NCBI GenBank assembly: GCA_900143615.1
Contig: FREU01000006.1
Span: 186,001-250,000 of the forward strand
Source of the DNA: Rhodobacteraceae bacterium Alg231-30
GTDB lineage: Bacteria; Pseudomonadota; Alphaproteobacteria; Rhodobacterales; Rhodobacteraceae
Length of the DNA: 64,000 bases
Reading direction: 5' to 3'
The notes beneath the pieces are model-generated. The model was given only the letters and a program-made list of their open reading frames with translations. It was not told the origin of the DNA and searched no databases. This document shows positions 50,617-60,377 of the stretch, in pieces (position 1 is the first letter of the stretch; each line of letters begins with the position of its first letter). The translations under genes were made by a program, and so were the position numbers.

Positions 50617-51105
50617 TCAGGTGGGTTTAAGGACAAAATCCACACTCAAGCTTTTGTCTTTCGAGCTTTTCATAACGGGTCGCAAAAACACGGTTTCAAA
50701 ATCACCGCTGTCGTAGGCCAGATGCCCATGTGCCTGTCCGAAGGCGGGCACAATCTGTGGCATCTCAAGGCGGAATACCCCGTTTGCATCGCTCAAGGTT
50801 GCGCCATGGCTGCGCTTGTCGTCCTCATAGCCCTCAGTGGTATGCGCCCAGATTTGAATGCGTTGTCCCGCCAAAGGTGCCCCGTCGCCCGCGCGGCGTA
50901 CAGTCCCTGTCATCCAGAACCCGCCGCCGCCAATACGTTTCACAATCGGCGCCCCCGGGCGGTAATTGTTGGCACCGCCTCGCATGCTGCGTGTCGGAGC
51001 AAGCGTTTTCGCCTGCGCAGGCACCAATAATCCAGACGCACCGGTTACAACCAATGCACCTGTACTCACCAGCACCCCGCGGCGCGTCAGGTTCTCTTCA
51101 CCCAT
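50617..51105 (-). CDS. Tat-exported intradiol-dioxygenase-like protein
   Basis: A 162-residue protein with a twin-arginine signal (TRRGVLVSTGALVVTG). Its body aligns with intradiol ring-cleavage dioxygenases: GTVRRAGDGAPLAGQRIQIWAHTTEGY, then a strand, then AHGHLAY. Tyr in EGY and the HxH of AHGHL match three of the four iron ligands of protocatechuate dioxygenase; the second Tyr is not evident. It is much shorter than the true enzymes. GGAGGA precedes the ATG. Activity is uncertain. Confidence 0.75.
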   Translation of the reverse strand: MGEENLTRRGVLVSTGALVVTGASGLLVPAQAKTLAPTRSMRGGANNYRPGAPIVKRIGGGGFWMTGTVRRAGDGAPLAGQRIQIWAHTTEGYEDDKRSHGATLSDANGVFRLEMPQIVPAFGQAHGHLAYDSGDFETVFLRPVMKSSKDKSLSVDFVLKPT

Positions 51106-51325
51106 TGCTATCCTCCAAACCGCTCTGATCTTGGCAGCACAACGCTGCGCACAACTTAGAGGCTTTATAGACGAGTTCTGCAAAAATTTGAACACGATGA
51201 CACTCAAAGGCGCTCACGCCTGCGTGAGGATGTTTCAGTTCTCACATCTTGATCACACCTCGGTTAGCGAGGCTCCATTGCTGCGCGAAACATGCAACAT
51301 TAAAGCATCAAAGGGAGAGGTATCC

Positions 51326-51781
51326 ATGTTTACACGACGCGCAACACTTGGGCTATTTGCTCTAACACCGCTGGCATTGACGCTAACGCCCCGCGCAGCT
51401 TTGGCGCGCGAACCGGAGGTGTTTCAAAACCCTGTCGCCATCAACGCAATTGATCCGGTCGCTTACTTCACCGACCAAAAACCTGTGGCGGGATCATCTC
51501 AGCACATCGTGTCGTGGAAAGGCGCTGACTGGCACTTTGCCACCGATGAAAACGCGTCCTTGTTTTTGACTGACCCGAAAAAATATGCCCCACTCTTTGG
51601 TGGCTACTGCGCCTATGCAGCCTCGCTCGGCTATCTGGCACCAACCGTCCCCGAAGCTTGGACCATTTATGAAGACAGGCTGTATTTGAACGCCAACCTG
51701 CGTGCGCAAGAACTTTGGCGGCAGGATATTCCCGGCAACATTACCAAAGGCCGTGCGAACTGGCCTGCTGTTCTGGGGTGA
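51326..51781 (+). CDS. Exported YHS-domain protein
   Basis: A 151-residue protein with a signal peptide with paired Arg (FTRRATLGLFALTPLALTL). The body resembles YHS-family proteins: IDPVAYFTDQKPVAGSSQH, WKGADWHFATDENASLFLTDPKKYAPLFGGYCAYA. AAGGGAGAGG precedes the ATG. YHS domains are thought to bind metal or sense redox state. It is divergent from the intradiol-like gene. Confidence 0.82.
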   Translation: MFTRRATLGLFALTPLALTLTPRAALAREPEVFQNPVAINAIDPVAYFTDQKPVAGSSQHIVSWKGADWHFATDENASLFLTDPKKYAPLFGGYCAYAASLGYLAPTVPEAWTIYEDRLYLNANLRAQELWRQDIPGNITKGRANWPAVLG

Positions 51782-51785
51782 CACC

Positions 51786-51816
51786 AAAGGCGGCGCAATC
51801 AGAATGCGCCGCCTTT
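51786..51816. terminator. Bidirectional terminator
   Basis: A perfect 12-bp stem AAAGGCGGCGCA / TGCGCCGCCTTT with a 7-base loop, between the convergent YHS and acyl-CoA dehydrogenase genes. Confidence 0.85.
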
Positions 51817-51831
51817 GCAGTACCCATCCTC

Positions 51832-52902
51832 TTAGGCGGCGTATCCGGCCATGACGCGGCTTAGGTGATAATCCGTATCACCCAGCTGCGCATCCAGCAT
51901 AACCAACCTCTTGGCATAGTGGCTGACTGAATATTCCCATGTCATGGCAATCCCGCCGTGCATTTGAATGGCCTCTTCCGCCACCAAACGCGCCACACGG
52001 CCAATCAGGTTTTTGGCCATAGACGCCGTGCGCGATGCCTCCGGGCCTCCCAACTCTGACGCAGCCTTGATCGTGATCGAGCGCGCCTGCTCAATCTCGG
52101 TCAACATATCCACCGCGCGATGCTGCAGAACCTGAAACTTGCCAATGGGCACGCCAAACTGTTTGCGCTGCTTTAGATACTCGACAGTAATGGCATGGGT
52201 GACTTCCATCGCGCCCACGGCCTCGGCACACAAAGCCACAATGCCCGCGTTCAGCGCGTCCTGCAGCGCGACTTCTGCCTCGGCCAAAACCAGTTTGGCA
52301 GGCGTGTTGTCCAACATAACCTCGGCGGCCCCGCCGCCATCCATCATACCGTAACTTGTGACATTCGCCGCATGTGCTTCAACCGCAAACAGCCCCAATC
52401 CGCCACCATGGCGCGCCGCCACAAGGATCACATCCGCAATATGGCCGCCATAAACCGTGCTCTTGCGACCCGATAGGGTATATCCATCCCCCTCCGCCGT
52501 CGCAGCGGTCGCGATGTGATCCAGCTCATAGGGCGCATCAATCTCGGAAATCCCCACCGCATATCTGCGCGCACCGGTCAGCAAATCGTCCTGCTCAACG
52601 CCTGCCGATGTCAACAAACGCGAAGCCATCAATGCCGCCAACACGGGCTCGGGGCACAGACCCTGTCCCAATGCCTCAAACACCACCGAGATATCAAACC
52701 CCGCGCCGCCCATGCCGCCCGCGCTTTCCGGAGCCAAAGCATAAAATACGCCCAATTCCACCATTTGATCCCACAACGCAGGATCATGGAATGGCGCCTC
52801 ATAAGCCACTTTGTTGCGATGCTCGATTGGATACTGCTCGGACAAAAACCGGCCAAGCGTGTCAGCCAACATTTGACGATCTTCAGTCAGGTTAAAATCC
52901 AT
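51832..52902 (-). CDS. Acyl-CoA dehydrogenase (smaller of a pair)
   Basis: A 356-residue FAD-dependent dehydrogenase: N-terminal MDFNLTEDRQMLADTLGRF, middle beta domain, and C-terminal helices with QMHGGIAMTWEYSVSHYAKR. The ATG at 52902 has GGAG upstream and follows the partner gene's stop by one base. Adjacent unequal dehydrogenases often form a heterotetramer acting on bulky acyl-CoAs such as sterol side chains; this is inference here. Confidence 0.9.
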   Translation of the reverse strand: MDFNLTEDRQMLADTLGRFLSEQYPIEHRNKVAYEAPFHDPALWDQMVELGVFYALAPESAGGMGGAGFDISVVFEALGQGLCPEPVLAALMASRLLTSAGVEQDDLLTGARRYAVGISEIDAPYELDHIATAATAEGDGYTLSGRKSTVYGGHIADVILVAARHGGGLGLFAVEAHAANVTSYGMMDGGGAAEVMLDNTPAKLVLAEAEVALQDALNAGIVALCAEAVGAMEVTHAITVEYLKQRKQFGVPIGKFQVLQHRAVDMLTEIEQARSITIKAASELGGPEASRTASMAKNLIGRVARLVAEEAIQMHGGIAMTWEYSVSHYAKRLVMLDAQLGDTDYHLSRVMAGYAA

Positions 52903-52903
52903 C

Positions 52904-54091
52904 TCACAGCTCCAACATGGTTTTGGTGACGATATTGCGCTGGATCTCGTTGGATCCACCAAAGATCGAGGTCTTGCGGTTGTTAAAATACCGCGCCGCA
53001 TTATGCGCTGTATCCGCCGGACCAAACATCAGATTTCCATCGGTAATATGACCGGGAAACGGCGTCGCCGCTGGCCCCAAAGCCCGCCGCGCAAGATCCT
53101 TAAGCTCTTGATTGATCACGGTTCCCTTAATTTTCAACAGCGACGTCTCGGGGCCCGGCGCGCCCTGTTCCTGCGCCTTGAACAACATGCGCAGATTGGT
53201 GATTTTCATCGCTTCCAGATCAATCTCAACCTGTGCAATACGCGCTGCAAACAGCGGGTCCTCCATCAGCGATTTGCCTCCGCGCCGCACCTTACGCGCC
53301 AAGGCCTTCACCTCTTCCAAAGCCTGCATCGAAAATCCGACACCCGCGATCCCTGTGCGCTCATGGCTCAGCAGGAACTTGGCAATGGTCCAGCCTTTGT
53401 TTTCTTCTCCAACCAGATTTTCATAAGGCACACGCACGTCGGTAAAGAAGACCTCATTGACCTCATGCCCCCCCTCGATCAGCTTGATCGGCCGCACTTC
53501 GATGCCAGGCGTCTTCATGTCGACAAGGATAAAGCTGATGCCTGCCTGTTGTTTGGCCTCAGGATCGGTGCGGCACAGACAGAAAATCCAGTCCGCAAAC
53601 TGCCCCAAGGTGGTCCAAGTCTTCTGCCCGTTGATCACCCATTCATCGCCCTCGTGCACCGCGCGGGTTTTCAGGCTTGCCAAATCAGAGCCCGCACCGG
53701 GTTCGGAGTAGCCCTGACACCACCAATCCGTACCATCCAGAATGCGCGGCAGATAATGGTCCTGCTGTTCCTTGCTACCAAAGACCTGCAGGACCGGCCC
53801 CAACATACTCAGGCCAAACGGCACAATGCGCGGCGCATAGGCACGGCAGCATTCCTCTTCAAAAATGTGCTTTTGCACAGGGCTCCACCCCGTACCACCA
53901 AACTCTTTGGGCCAGATCGTCGCCAACCAGCCGCGTTTGTTCAAAATGGCGTGCCACTCTTCCATCATCGGTTTGGTCAGCTCTCCCCCCGAGCGGACCG
54001 CGTCGCTGATATAGGTCGGCAAAGCTTCGGCCAGAAAGCTGCGAACCTCTTCGCCAAAAGCAATATCTTCTGCGGAATAGCTTAAATCCAT
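52904..54091 (-). CDS. Acyl-CoA dehydrogenase (larger of a pair)
   Basis: A 395-residue protein: MDLSYSAEDIAFGEEVRSFL at the start, WCQGYSEPGAGSDLASLKTRA and the substrate-binding middle, ending IFGGSNEIQRNIVTK. The C-terminal catalytic position reads FGGS where MCAD has the Glu of YEGT, so the base is elsewhere or the partner supplies it. It lies four bases after the fadJ-type gene. Confidence 0.92.
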   Translation of the reverse strand: MDLSYSAEDIAFGEEVRSFLAEALPTYISDAVRSGGELTKPMMEEWHAILNKRGWLATIWPKEFGGTGWSPVQKHIFEEECCRAYAPRIVPFGLSMLGPVLQVFGSKEQQDHYLPRILDGTDWWCQGYSEPGAGSDLASLKTRAVHEGDEWVINGQKTWTTLGQFADWIFCLCRTDPEAKQQAGISFILVDMKTPGIEVRPIKLIEGGHEVNEVFFTDVRVPYENLVGEENKGWTIAKFLLSHERTGIAGVGFSMQALEEVKALARKVRRGGKSLMEDPLFAARIAQVEIDLEAMKITNLRMLFKAQEQGAPGPETSLLKIKGTVINQELKDLARRALGPAATPFPGHITDGNLMFGPADTAHNAARYFNNRKTSIFGGSNEIQRNIVTKTMLEL

Positions 54092-54095
54092 CGCC

Positions 54096-56180
54096 CTAGT
54101 TCCCCTTGTTGAGATCAGCAAACGTCGTGCCATCAGCTGCCATTTTGCGCAGCAGGTTTGGCACCTGCCAATAATGCGCATCCTCTCGAGCATAGCCCTC
54201 GATACGCTGGATCAACTCAGCCGCCCCAATCGTGTCGGCATAATGCAGCGGTCCACCACGAAAGCGCGGAAAGCCATACCCCATCAAAAATACCACATCG
54301 ATATCAACGGGCCGTTGTGCAATGCCATCTTCCAGCACCCGCGCGGCCTCTGAAATCATCGCCGTCATATAGCGGTCTACAATCTCCTGATCCTCAAACG
54401 CGCGCGGCGTGATCCCCGCCTTTTGCCGCTCATCCGCGATGATGCCATCCAGATCGGGGTTCTCTCGCGTTTGCCCCTCTTCATAAACAAAATAGCCCTT
54501 GGCGGTCTTGCGCCCGTTCCAACCGTTTTCGCTCAACCGGTCAGCAATCGCCCCACCATAACGCTCTTGTGCAGGCCGTGTTGGGGCAAGCCGCTTGCGG
54601 GTCATGTACCCGATATCCAGCCCTGCCAAATCACCCACACGATGCGGCCCCATGGCAAAGCCAAACCCTTCCAATGCGCGGTCCACTTGATCAGGGTGCG
54701 CGCCATCCATCACCAGATAGCTTGCGCATTTCAGGTAATGCCCCAGAATTCGATTGCCGATGAATCCGTCACAAACACCGGCACGCACGCCGACCTTCTT
54801 CATCCGTTTGGCCAGAGCAAAGCCCGTCGCCACAACCTCAGGCGCTGTGCCTTCACCAACCACAACTTCCAACAGGCGCATGATGTGGGCTGGAGAGAAG
54901 AAATGCAGTCCCAGAACATCCGCAGGGCGGCTGGTCATCGCCGCGATTTCGTTGATATCCAGATAGCTGGTGTTAGAGGCCAGAATGGCACCTTGCTTGC
55001 AGATCGCATCCAGCTTGCCAAAAATCTCCTTTTTGACATCCATGTTCTCAAACACGGCTTCGATCACCAGATCTACATCACTCAGGCTGTTTAGATCAGT
55101 CGACGCCGTTAGCCGTGCCAGCGCCGCATCCCGTTTGGCAGCACTCATTTTACCTCGTTTGACCGCACCTTCCAGATTACCGGTGATCGTGGCGACACCT
55201 CGATCCAATGCTTCCTGCGTGACCTCAACCAATGTCACCGCGAGCCCCGCCATCAAGGCGCTGGTGGAAATGCCCGATCCCATGGTCCCGCCCCCAATCA
55301 CGCCAAGACTGGAAACGTCGCGCGGAGCCACCTTCTTTTCTGGTATGTTGGCCACGGCACGTTCCCCAAAGAACGCATGGATCAACCCATTTGACTGTGG
55401 TGTTCCTAGGCAATGCAAAAACGCCGCGCGCTCCACCGCCAGCCCCTCTTTGATCGGCCCCGTGGACGCTGCAATCGCCTCAACACATTTCAGCGGTGAC
55501 ACCAGATGGGGATGTTTCGCCCGCACCTGCGCCTCAGCCGCCTTCAAGGCCGCATCATCCGCCTGTGTTTGCAGCATATCCGTGCGTCGTGCGCCCAGCG
55601 TCCCTGCGACAACATCCTGTCCTGCCGCCAAAGCAACCTCGCGCATCTCGCCTTCGTCAATGCGATCAATCAACCCCATTTTAAGCGCCTCAACCGCGCC
55701 CACCTGACGGCCCGACAGGATCAAGTCCAGAGCATTGGGAATACCCGCCAGTCGCGGCGCCCGCTGCGTGCCACCGGCACCGGGCAACAGTCCCAACAGG
55801 ATTTCCGGCAATCCAACCCGTGCCGTGGCCACAGCCACCCGCGCATGACAGGCCACAGCGATTTCAAGCCCGCCACCAAGTGCTGTGCCGTGAATCGCGG
55901 CCACTATCGGTATTTCACTGGCTTCCAGAATGTCACAAACTTCCGGCAATCCGGGGGACAGGGGTGGTTTGCCAAATTCGGTTATATCTGCGCCGGCGAC
56001 AAAGGTGCGCCCTGCGCAGTAAAGACCAATCGCCTTTGCACCCAGTGCACGTGCGGTATCCAAAGCGTCCAGTATCCCCTGACGCACCGCGACACCGCTC
56101 GCATTCACAGGAGGATTATCGATGCAAATCAGCGCGATGTCCCCCTCAGACTCCACGCTCACAAATTGGCTTTTACTCAT
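54096..56180 (-). CDS. Fused enoyl-CoA hydratase / 3-hydroxyacyl-CoA dehydrogenase (FadJ/FadB alpha type)
   Basis: A 694-residue protein. An N-terminal crotonase domain (about 1-190: VAAIHGTALGGGLEIAVACH, LPEILLGLLPGAGGTQR) is followed by a Rossmann domain (GVIGGGTMGSGIST near 300) and two C-terminal dehydrogenase domains. It hydrates enoyl-CoA and oxidises the 3-hydroxyacyl-CoA. First gene of the minus-strand operon; divergent from the CoA-ligase gene. Confidence 0.94.
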   Translation of the reverse strand: MSKSQFVSVESEGDIALICIDNPPVNASGVAVRQGILDALDTARALGAKAIGLYCAGRTFVAGADITEFGKPPLSPGLPEVCDILEASEIPIVAAIHGTALGGGLEIAVACHARVAVATARVGLPEILLGLLPGAGGTQRAPRLAGIPNALDLILSGRQVGAVEALKMGLIDRIDEGEMREVALAAGQDVVAGTLGARRTDMLQTQADDAALKAAEAQVRAKHPHLVSPLKCVEAIAASTGPIKEGLAVERAAFLHCLGTPQSNGLIHAFFGERAVANIPEKKVAPRDVSSLGVIGGGTMGSGISTSALMAGLAVTLVEVTQEALDRGVATITGNLEGAVKRGKMSAAKRDAALARLTASTDLNSLSDVDLVIEAVFENMDVKKEIFGKLDAICKQGAILASNTSYLDINEIAAMTSRPADVLGLHFFSPAHIMRLLEVVVGEGTAPEVVATGFALAKRMKKVGVRAGVCDGFIGNRILGHYLKCASYLVMDGAHPDQVDRALEGFGFAMGPHRVGDLAGLDIGYMTRKRLAPTRPAQERYGGAIADRLSENGWNGRKTAKGYFVYEEGQTRENPDLDGIIADERQKAGITPRAFEDQEIVDRYMTAMISEAARVLEDGIAQRPVDIDVVFLMGYGFPRFRGGPLHYADTIGAAELIQRIEGYAREDAHYWQVPNLLRKMAADGTTFADLNKGN

Positions 56181-56404
56181 CTTATTGTCTCCTCCTCCAA
56201 GGCCACTGGCAAAATCAGCACCCCTGTTTCCCTTGCCTCAACCCTATTTCAACGCCACTCTTGCGGAAATGAATTTTGCGCTGCGGGACGCCAAAGCGAC
56301 GCCACGGCACTTTTTCAGTTTCCCCACCGCGGCCCAGCGCAATGTCACTAGGCTTGCCTAAACGACACCGACCACACACAGCCAAGGACGATACGACAAC
56401 GCCG

Positions 56405-58060
56405 ATGCCTCATCCCAACGCCCGCATTCCTGATTTCTGGCCAAAAACCAAAGACTGGACGTTTCAACGCCCGGACCGTCCGGTGGATGCCAATCTGGAT
56501 GAAACCGCGCGCAAATGGGGCGAGTGCATTGGGCTGACCTATAATGGCGCCGACCTGACCTATCAGCAGATCGCAGATCGCGTTGCAGCCTTTGCCGGAT
56601 ATCTGCAAAACATCTGTGGACTGCGCAAAGGCGATCCGGTTCTGCTCTACACGCAAAACTGCCCACAATATGTGATTGCCTTTTATGCGATCCTGCGCGC
56701 GGGCGGTGCAGTGGTGCCTGTGAACCCGATGAACAAACGGGCCGAGATCGACTATCTGGTTGAGGACACAGGCGCAAAAGTTGCGATTTGCGGCCTTGAG
56801 TTGACTGACCACATTCTGCCGGCCCTCACCCGTGGTGACCTGCAAACCCTGATCGGCGCACGCTATAGCGACATGGGGCTGGCAGACTACAACCTTGTAC
56901 ACACCAATATGGCGCACAGCCTGTCAGAAAATGAGGCCCAAGCGCTTGGCATTGTCGGCTTCCAAACAACTTTGGCCGCAGGCCATACCCCCGCACCGCG
57001 CAACACAACATCGGACGATCTGGCCGTTATCCCCTATAGCTCCGGCACCACAGGCCAGCCCAAAGGCTGCGTACACACCCACCGCACAGTTATGGCCTCT
57101 CTGGTGGCCGGTGTGCTGTGGAACCCGACAGATGAAAACACTGTGCACCTTGGGGCGCTGCCGTTTTTCCATGTCACCGGCATGATGAACGGCATGCACG
57201 CCCCCATATTGACGGGCGGGCGCAATGTCATCCTGCCGCGCTGGTCCTCAAAACTGGCAGCCGCGCTGATAGAACGCTTTTCCATCACCCGCTGGCGCTC
57301 GATTGCGACGATGGCGATTGATCTGGTGAATGATCCCGACTTTGAGAGCTATGACCTCAGCAGCCTTGAGATGATCGGCGGCGGCGGGGCTGCCATGCCC
57401 GAAGCCATCGCCAAGAAACTCAAGCACATGACCGGACTGGATTATGTCGAAGGCTACGGGCTCTCGGAAACTATGGCCGCGACGCATGTGAACCCGATTG
57501 ACGCTCCCAAACGCCAATGTCTGGGCCAGCCGATTTATGAAGTCGACAGCCGCGTACTTGAAATCGAAGGCGACACGGAACTGCCCCATGGCGAGGTGGG
57601 CGAAATTGTCATGCACGCGCCGCAAAACTTCATTGGCTACTGGCAACGCCCCGACGCCACCGCCGACGCCTTTGTCGAGATCGACGGCGTGCCTTTCTTT
57701 CGATCCGGCGACATCGGCTATCGCGACGAGAACGGCTATTTCTTCATGGTGGATCGCGTCAAACGCATGGTCAACGCGGCGGGGTTCAAAGTCTGGCCTG
57801 CCGAAATCGAAATGTTGATGCTGCACCACCCCGACATTGCCGAAGCCTGCGTGATCGGCGCCTCTGATCCGCGCCGCGGCGAATGTGTGAAAGCCGTCGT
57901 TGTGGCCCAGCCACAGGCACGCGACACGCTGACCCAACAGGACGTGATCGACTGGTGCCGCACGCAAATGGCGGCCTATAAGTGTCCACGTATCGTCGAA
58001 TTCGTCGACGCACTTCCCAAATCAGGTGCTGGCAAAGTGCTGTGGAAAGAACTGACATGA
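56405..58060 (+). CDS. Acyl-CoA synthetase / AMP-dependent CoA ligase
   Basis: A 551-residue adenylate-forming enzyme: PYSSGTTGQPKGCVHTH (A3 motif), GYGLSET (A5), RSGDIGYRDENGYFFMVDR (A7), NAAGFKVWPAEIE (A8) and the C-terminal Lys in PKSGAGKVLWKEL. It makes an acyl-CoA from a carboxylic acid that cannot be identified from sequence. It overlaps the IclR gene by ATGA. The ATG at 56405 gives the family start. Confidence 0.92.
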   Translation: MPHPNARIPDFWPKTKDWTFQRPDRPVDANLDETARKWGECIGLTYNGADLTYQQIADRVAAFAGYLQNICGLRKGDPVLLYTQNCPQYVIAFYAILRAGGAVVPVNPMNKRAEIDYLVEDTGAKVAICGLELTDHILPALTRGDLQTLIGARYSDMGLADYNLVHTNMAHSLSENEAQALGIVGFQTTLAAGHTPAPRNTTSDDLAVIPYSSGTTGQPKGCVHTHRTVMASLVAGVLWNPTDENTVHLGALPFFHVTGMMNGMHAPILTGGRNVILPRWSSKLAAALIERFSITRWRSIATMAIDLVNDPDFESYDLSSLEMIGGGGAAMPEAIAKKLKHMTGLDYVEGYGLSETMAATHVNPIDAPKRQCLGQPIYEVDSRVLEIEGDTELPHGEVGEIVMHAPQNFIGYWQRPDATADAFVEIDGVPFFRSGDIGYRDENGYFFMVDRVKRMVNAAGFKVWPAEIEMLMLHHPDIAEACVIGASDPRRGECVKAVVVAQPQARDTLTQQDVIDWCRTQMAAYKCPRIVEFVDALPKSGAGKVLWKELT

Positions 58061-58875
58061 GAAAACGCAGCGCACCCAACACCGAAGCCCCCCAAAATGA
58101 TCGCCAATTTGTCACCGCGCTCTCGCGTGGTCTGGACGTGCTGCGCGCCTTTCGCCCAGATGATCGCGCCGGTCTTTCTAATCGCGATCTTGCCAGCCGC
58201 ACGGGACTGCCCAATTCGACCGTGTCACGTCTGACCTACACGCTGATGCAGATCGGATACCTGCTCTATGATGAGCAAACCGGACGCTACAGCATGGGGG
58301 TTCCGGTGCTGTCGCTAGGCTATGCCTGCCTTGGCGCGATGCCCATTCGCGAAGCAGCCAAAGACCAGATGCAGAAGCTAGCGGACTATGCGGGCGACGG
58401 CGTGCAGGTGGCACTCGGGGCGCGCGATGGCCCGACTGTGACCTATCTGGCTTGCGCACGCGCCACCAACGGCATGGTGTCTCTGCAACTGGGTGTCGGC
58501 TCTCGCATCTCCTTGGCACGATCCGCAATGGGCCGCGCCTATCTGGCGGCAAGCAAAGAGGCAGAGCGCGTCGAAATTCTTGCGGAACTCGCCGAACATC
58601 ACGGCCCCGAGCGCTGGCCCGCCATTTACAAGGGCATCCAATCCGCCGCGACCCAGATTGCCGAGCGTGGATTTTATGCCAACTACGGCGAGTGGCACGA
58701 AGGCGTGCATTCCATCGCCGTTCCTTTTGCCAGCAGCAGCGACGGCGCGCCTGACCTGGCCTTCAACCTCGGCGGCCCCGCGCATTTCCTGCCGCGCGAA
58801 CGTATGGAAGACGACCTCGGGCCGCGCCTCGTGATGATGGCCCAAGCCCTGCGCCTGCACACCCGACAGATGTGA
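58057..58875 (+). CDS. IclR-family transcriptional regulator
   Basis: A 272-residue protein with an N-terminal winged helix (about 22-85: LSNRDLASRTGLPNSTVSRLTYTL) and a C-terminal IclR effector domain (about 95-265). It is translationally coupled to the CoA-ligase gene. It probably senses the acid or its CoA ester and controls the surrounding catabolic operons, including the divergent fadJ-type operon. Confidence 0.92.
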   Translation: MRKRSAPNTEAPQNDRQFVTALSRGLDVLRAFRPDDRAGLSNRDLASRTGLPNSTVSRLTYTLMQIGYLLYDEQTGRYSMGVPVLSLGYACLGAMPIREAAKDQMQKLADYAGDGVQVALGARDGPTVTYLACARATNGMVSLQLGVGSRISLARSAMGRAYLAASKEAERVEILAELAEHHGPERWPAIYKGIQSAATQIAERGFYANYGEWHEGVHSIAVPFASSSDGAPDLAFNLGGPAHFLPRERMEDDLGPRLVMMAQALRLHTRQM

Positions 58876-58938
58876 TCGGAACTTGACCCACCCTCGTGCC
58901 AATTGCACGGTGCTGACAGCACAGACACGAGGCATGAT

Positions 58939-59742
58939 ATGGTCCAAATCACACAATCACAAATCGATGCTTTTCAACGTGACGGGGTTGTCTTGGTCCG
59001 CGGCCTGTTTGCCGACCACCTCGACGCGCTGCGCGAAGGTGTTGCCAAAAACATGGCGGACCCCGGTCCCTATGCCTCTGAAAACAAAAAACAGGGCGAA
59101 ACCGGCCGTTTCTTTGACGACTACTGCAACTGGAACCGCATCCCGGAATTTGGCGAGGTTATCAAAACATCCGACGCAGCATCCGTTGCCGCCCAATTGA
59201 TGCAGTCCCAAACCGTGCAGATGTTTCACGATCATGTCCTGGTCAAAGAACCCGGCACATCGATGGCCACGCCTTGGCACACAGACGGGCCGTATTACTT
59301 TGTAGAAGGGCAACAAACCGTCAGCTTTTGGTCGCCGCTTGATCCCGTCACCGACGCCACACTGCGTCTGGTCGCGGGTTCGCACCTCTGGGAAAAGCCT
59401 GTCTTGCCAACTCGCTGGACATCAGAAGAAAGCTTCTTTCCCAACAAAGACGACTACATGCCCATTCCTGATCCGGACCTTGAAGGCATGAAGGTTCTGG
59501 AGTGGGAAATGCAGGCCGGCGATGCAGTGGCCTTTAACTACCATATCCTGCACGGTGCGCGCGGCAACCACTCTGCCGATCGCAGACGCGCGTTTTCCCT
59601 CAGGTTGCTGGGCGATGATGCACGTTATGTCGCCCGCCCCGGCCCGACATCTCCGCCGTTTCCTGACCATAATATGGTGCCGGGACAACGGCTGCGCGAA
59701 GATTGGTTCCCGACAATTTGGCGGTCTGACGAAAACCTTTGA
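58939..59742 (+). CDS. Phytanoyl-CoA dioxygenase (PhyH) family protein
   Basis: A 267-residue Fe(II)/2-oxoglutarate oxygenase: HTDG (HxD iron ligands), YHILHGARGN (second His) and RRAFSLRLLGDD (2-oxoglutarate Arg). I chose the ATG at 58939 (CGAGG upstream). It follows IclR by 63 bases. It may hydroxylate the pathway substrate or a related compound. Confidence 0.88.
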   Translation: MVQITQSQIDAFQRDGVVLVRGLFADHLDALREGVAKNMADPGPYASENKKQGETGRFFDDYCNWNRIPEFGEVIKTSDAASVAAQLMQSQTVQMFHDHVLVKEPGTSMATPWHTDGPYYFVEGQQTVSFWSPLDPVTDATLRLVAGSHLWEKPVLPTRWTSEESFFPNKDDYMPIPDPDLEGMKVLEWEMQAGDAVAFNYHILHGARGNHSADRRRAFSLRLLGDDARYVARPGPTSPPFPDHNMVPGQRLREDWFPTIWRSDENL

Positions 59743-59890
59743 TCTCCAAGCCCTGCCCAGCCTGAGCCAACCCGACATGCGCGCCTGACTAGGCCTATAC
59801 ATGCCAGCACAACCCAGATACATCAGCTGCGAAAACGCGGCTTCGACAATGACCTCTGGCCGCAAAAGCGCCAAGTAAACGGACCCTGCC

Positions 59891-60334
59891 ATGACCTCCT
59901 CCAAACGTATCGTTCTGTCCAGCGACCACGCCGCAATCGATTTGCGCCAAGCTGTTGCAACCCACATTGCCGCCAATGGTTGGGAGGTGGTCGACATCGG
60001 CCCGACCACACCAGAGAGCACACATTACCCCAAACACGGCCAAGCTGCCGCGCAACGCGTCGCCTCAGGCGATTGCGCTTTGGGGATCATCCTCTGCGGC
60101 ACGGGCCAAGGCATCATGATGGCCGCCAACAAGGTCAAAGGCATCCGCTGCGGTGTCTGTTCTGACACCTTCTCTGCTGCGATGATCCGCCAACACAACG
60201 ACGCCAACATGCTCTCCATCGGGGCGCGTGTTGTGGGCGAAGGCCTCGCACTTGAGATCGTGGATGCCTTTCTGAACGCCGAATTTGAAGGTGGGCGCCA
60301 CGCCACACGTGTGGACATGATCGAACCGGCCTAA
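59891..60334 (+). CDS. rpiB: RpiB/LacAB-family sugar-phosphate isomerase
   Basis: A 147-residue isomerase: SDHAAIDLR near residue 11, active-site Cys69 in ILCGTGQG and the ANK...GIRCGVC segment. It interconverts ribose-5-phosphate and ribulose-5-phosphate. Annotation as another pentose or hexose phosphate isomerase is possible. It is monocistronic, with a terminator behind it. Confidence 0.9.
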   Translation: MTSSKRIVLSSDHAAIDLRQAVATHIAANGWEVVDIGPTTPESTHYPKHGQAAAQRVASGDCALGIILCGTGQGIMMAANKVKGIRCGVCSDTFSAAMIRQHNDANMLSIGARVVGEGLALEIVDAFLNAEFEGGRHATRVDMIEPA

Positions 60335-60377
60335 GCCCATAGAGCTGAGACGCATTCACAACTAAATACGCAGTCTC

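Noticed and set aside
53003-54085. A 360-codon plus-strand frame opposite an acyl-CoA dehydrogenase
   Set aside because: Same composition effect; the dehydrogenase on the minus strand is intact and in an operon.
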